In this document: positions 61,851-64,000 of the stretch, piece by piece
Layout of the letters: each line of letters opens with the position of its first letter
How positions within the stretch are numbered: position 1 is the stretch's first letter
Assembly: GCF_021043395.1 (NCBI RefSeq)
Contig: NZ_JAJNKE010000008.1
Location: 1 to 64,000 of the forward strand
DNA length: 64,000 nt
Origin: Clostridium guangxiense
GTDB lineage: Bacteria; Bacillota; Clostridia; Clostridiales; Clostridiaceae
Reading direction: 5' to 3'
Program-made: the position numbers and the translations under genes
The notes under the pieces: model-generated
Told to the model about the DNA's origin: nothing
Database searches by the model: none
What the model saw: the letters and a program-made list of their open reading frames with translations, nothing else

Positions 61851-62867
61851 ATGAAGTATATTGAATTTGATAATAATAGAAAATTTGATGTAATACCACT
61901 TGGAAGAGCAGCAATAGACTTTAATCCAGTAGATATAAATAAAACTTTGGCTGAAAGCACAACTTTCAAAAAGTATCTAGGAGGTTCGCCTGCAAACGTA
62001 GCAGTTGGACTTGCAAGATTAGGGAAAAAAGTAGGCTTTATAGGAAAGGTATCAAATGATAGATTTGGTGATTTTATAATTGATTACTTTAAAAAAGAAG
62101 GAATAGATACATCGCAAATTTGTAGAGCAAAAAATGGTGAATCCTTAGGACTTACATTTACAGAAATATTAAGTCCTATAGAGAGCAGTATTTTAATGTA
62201 TAGAAATAGCATTGCAGATTTAAGTCTTAATGTAGATGAAATTGATGAAGAATATATAAAAAATGCAAAGGCTATTTCAATATCAGGAACAGCATTAGCA
62301 CAAAGTCCATCTAGAGAGGCTGCCCTAAAAGCATTAGAATATGCTAAAAAGCATAATACAGTAGTTATTTTCGATATAGATTATAGAGAATATAATTGGC
62401 ATAATAAAGATGAAATTGCAATTTATTATTCTATAGTTGGAAAAAGTAGTGATTTGGTAATAGGCTCAAGAGAAGAATTTGATCTTATGGAAGGACTAAT
62501 TGCAAATGACAGCAGTGATGAAGAAACTGCTAAAAGATGGATTGGATATGGAAATAAAATTGTGGTTATAAAACATGGTAAAGATGGTTCAACGGCATAT
62601 ACAAGCGACGGAAAGAGTTACAATATAAAACCTTTCCCTGTAAAGCTTTTAAAATCCTTTGGTGGTGGAGATGCCTATGGTTCTGCATTTATATATGCAC
62701 TTTTAGAAGGATGGGACATAATGGATGCACTTGAGTTTGGTAGTGCTTCTGCTGCAATGCTTGTTGCAAGCCACAGCTGTTCAGATGCAATGCCTACAGC
62801 TGATGAGATAAAGGAATTTATAATGACGGAAAAGGCTGAATATGGAGAAATGGTAGCAAGAGCTTAG
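61851..62867 (+). CDS. iolC: 5-dehydro-2-deoxygluconokinase
   Basis: PfkB family sugar kinase, 338 residues. LGRAAIDFNPVDIN opens the protein, GGSPANVAVGLARLG (about 45) is the first PfkB signature and FGGGDAYGSAFIYAL (about 268) the second, with the catalytic Asp. Phosphorylates 2-deoxy-5-keto-D-gluconate to DKGP, the substrate of IolJ. Strong site TAGGGGGGAT. Confidence 0.93.
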   Translation: MKYIEFDNNRKFDVIPLGRAAIDFNPVDINKTLAESTTFKKYLGGSPANVAVGLARLGKKVGFIGKVSNDRFGDFIIDYFKKEGIDTSQICRAKNGESLGLTFTEILSPIESSILMYRNSIADLSLNVDEIDEEYIKNAKAISISGTALAQSPSREAALKALEYAKKHNTVVIFDIDYREYNWHNKDEIAIYYSIVGKSSDLVIGSREEFDLMEGLIANDSSDEETAKRWIGYGNKIVVIKHGKDGSTAYTSDGKSYNIKPFPVKLLKSFGGGDAYGSAFIYALLEGWDIMDALEFGSASAAMLVASHSCSDAMPTADEIKEFIMTEKAEYGEMVARA

Positions 62868-62886
62868 AGTTAGGAGGAATTTATAT

Positions 62887-63687
62887 ATGAGTATGAGTAA
62901 ATTTGGTGAGTTAGGTTCTTTAAAATATGGAGCTAATAAGATATGTAGCATAGATGGTTCATATAAAGAAATGCTTATGGATATTTCCGTAAACAAATTA
63001 AAAAAAGGTTCAAGTGAAGTTTATGAAGAAAGTGAAAAGGAAATAGCTGTGCTTCTTTTAACAGGGAAAATAGAAATAGAATGGTCACATAACAAGAAAG
63101 TTATGGAAAGGCATTCTGTATTTGATGAGGATCCATGGTGTCTTCATGTACCACATGGCACAAAAGTAACAGTAAAAGCTGAGGAAGAAAGTGAAATAGT
63201 ATATCAGGCTGCAAAAAATGAAAGAGATTTTGAAGCAAAGTTTTATTCTCCAAATGACTGCCAAAGTGATGTTTTTGGAAAGGGAGTATGGAATGATACT
63301 GCAAGAAGGGTGGTAAGAACAGTATTTGACTATCACAACGCCCCTTATTCTAATATGGTAATGGGAGAAGTTATAACTTATCCTGGTAAATGGTCAAGTT
63401 ATCCTCCACATTATCATCCACAACCAGAAGTTTATTACTATAAATTTAATAAACCTCAAGGACTAGGGTTATGCCTTACAGGAGATGATGCACATAAGAT
63501 ATCAGATAATAGTTTTGTTGCCATACATGGAGGAGATGTGCATCCTCAAACATCAGCACCAGGATATGCTATGTATTATTGCTGGATGATAAGGCACCTT
63601 AAAGATAATCCATGGACTGATAGGATAGATGTGGATGAACATAAATGGCTATGGGATAAAGATGTGAAAATATGGCCTGAAAAATAA
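62887..63687 (+). CDS. iolB: 5-deoxy-glucuronate isomerase
   Basis: 266-residue bicupin KduI/IolB protein. Cupin metal residues are in SSYPPHYHPQPEVYYYKF (about 177-194) and GGDVHPQTSAPGYAMYYCWM (about 218-237). It converts 5-deoxy-glucuronate to 2-deoxy-5-keto-gluconate. TAGGAGG upstream, 19 bp after iolC. Confidence 0.94.
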   Translation: MSMSKFGELGSLKYGANKICSIDGSYKEMLMDISVNKLKKGSSEVYEESEKEIAVLLLTGKIEIEWSHNKKVMERHSVFDEDPWCLHVPHGTKVTVKAEEESEIVYQAAKNERDFEAKFYSPNDCQSDVFGKGVWNDTARRVVRTVFDYHNAPYSNMVMGEVITYPGKWSSYPPHYHPQPEVYYYKFNKPQGLGLCLTGDDAHKISDNSFVAIHGGDVHPQTSAPGYAMYYCWMIRHLKDNPWTDRIDVDEHKWLWDKDVKIWPEK

Positions 63688-63717
63688 CTGGTAAAGAAGA
63701 ATAGGAGGGGATTTGAA

Positions 63718-64000
63718 ATGGGCACAATTAGGCTTACTACAGCTCAAGCGCTAGTTAGATTTTTAAACAATCAATATATAAGATTTGATGGAAAAGAAGA
63801 TAAATTTATAGAGGGAGTATTTGCAATATTTGGACATGGAAATGTGTTAGGACTTGGTCAAGCATTACAGCAGGATTCTGGAGAACTTAAGGTTCGTCAG
63901 GGAAAAAATGAACAAGGCATGGCTCAAGCGGCTGTGGCATTTGCAAAGCAGAACAAGAGGAAAAAGATATATGCCTGTACATCATCTGTAGGACCTGGGG
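63718..64000 (+). CDS. iolD: 3D-(3,5/4)-trihydroxycyclohexane-1,2-dione hydrolase, 5' part
   Basis: The first 94 codons run off the window end. [19 protein letters not shown] and [18 protein letters not shown] are the start of the ThDP-binding N-terminal domain of IolD. ThDP-dependent C-C hydrolase acting before IolB. Start supported by AGGAGGGG 7 bp before the ATG. Confidence 0.92.
   Translation, partial: MGTIRLTTAQALVRFLNNQYIRFDGKEDKFIEGVFAIFGHGNVLGLGQALQQDSGELKVRQGKNEQGMAQAAVAFAKQNKRKKIYACTSSVGPG

Overview
The window is AT-rich, densely coded Firmicute DNA. Strong AGGAGG-type ribosome binding sites, frequent GTG/TTG starts, intrinsic terminators and riboswitches all point to Clostridium. 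The block Re-citrate synthase / aconitase / isocitrate dehydrogenase / argG / argH / PEPCK-like ATPase / pflB-pflA is, from memory, the order seen in the C. acetobutylicum group, so a member or close relative of that group is the best guess. No phage, insertion sequence with a transposase, or CRISPR array was seen.

Layout. 1-5.6 kb: end of tRNA-Asn, plsC, then the three-gene oxidative TCA arm from acetyl-CoA and oxaloacetate to 2-oxoglutarate. 5.7-12 kb: argG-argH, an unusual PEPCK/HPr-kinase-like ATPase, a DUF378 protein, an autoregulated Lrp/AsnC gene and a YprB-like nuclease. 12-15.4 kb: pflB-pflA behind two near-duplicate promoters that bracket a ZTP (pfl motif) riboswitch, with a Fur-box-like site at the second. 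15.5-32.9 kb: a PilZ protein, a second YprB-like nuclease and a type IV pilus cluster (two major-type pilins, PilB, PilC, PilD, a PilM-PilN fusion, PilO, three minor pilins, and a 1332-residue secreted protein). A polytopic membrane protein lies in reverse orientation inside the cluster. 32.9-35.1 kb: guanine riboswitch, xanthine permease, xpt. 35-41.7 kb: palindromic repeats, gltX, DUF488, a hydrolase-like protein lacking its nucleophile, a DD-carboxypeptidase and two small membrane proteins. 41.7-48.3 kb: a cobalamin riboswitch followed by five overlapping genes: an ECF importer (T, fused AA', S) and two surface proteins with transcobalamin-like (DUF4430) domains, one sortase-anchored. 48.4-56.2 kb: a Cys-rich small protein, ndk, an MBL hydrolase, hom-thrC, pncB and larA, with more repeats. 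56.5-64 kb: a UvrD-like helicase, then a DeoR/IolR regulator divergent from an inositol catabolism operon (Fe-ADH, iolJ, iolC, iolB, iolD cut by the window end).

Two things stand out. First, the B12 operon looks like a Gram-positive counterpart of intrinsic factor/transcobalamin capture: a wall-anchored protein combining an alpha/alpha toroid and a DUF4430 domain in the order opposite to the animal proteins, encoded with its own ECF transporter under a B12 riboswitch. Second, a family of long palindromic elements (three near-complete copies and one half copy) sits at the 3' ends of genes. Its stems differ in sequence between copies yet stay complementary, which suggests a selected structured element. 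All functional statements come from reading the sequence and family knowledge; no database search was run.
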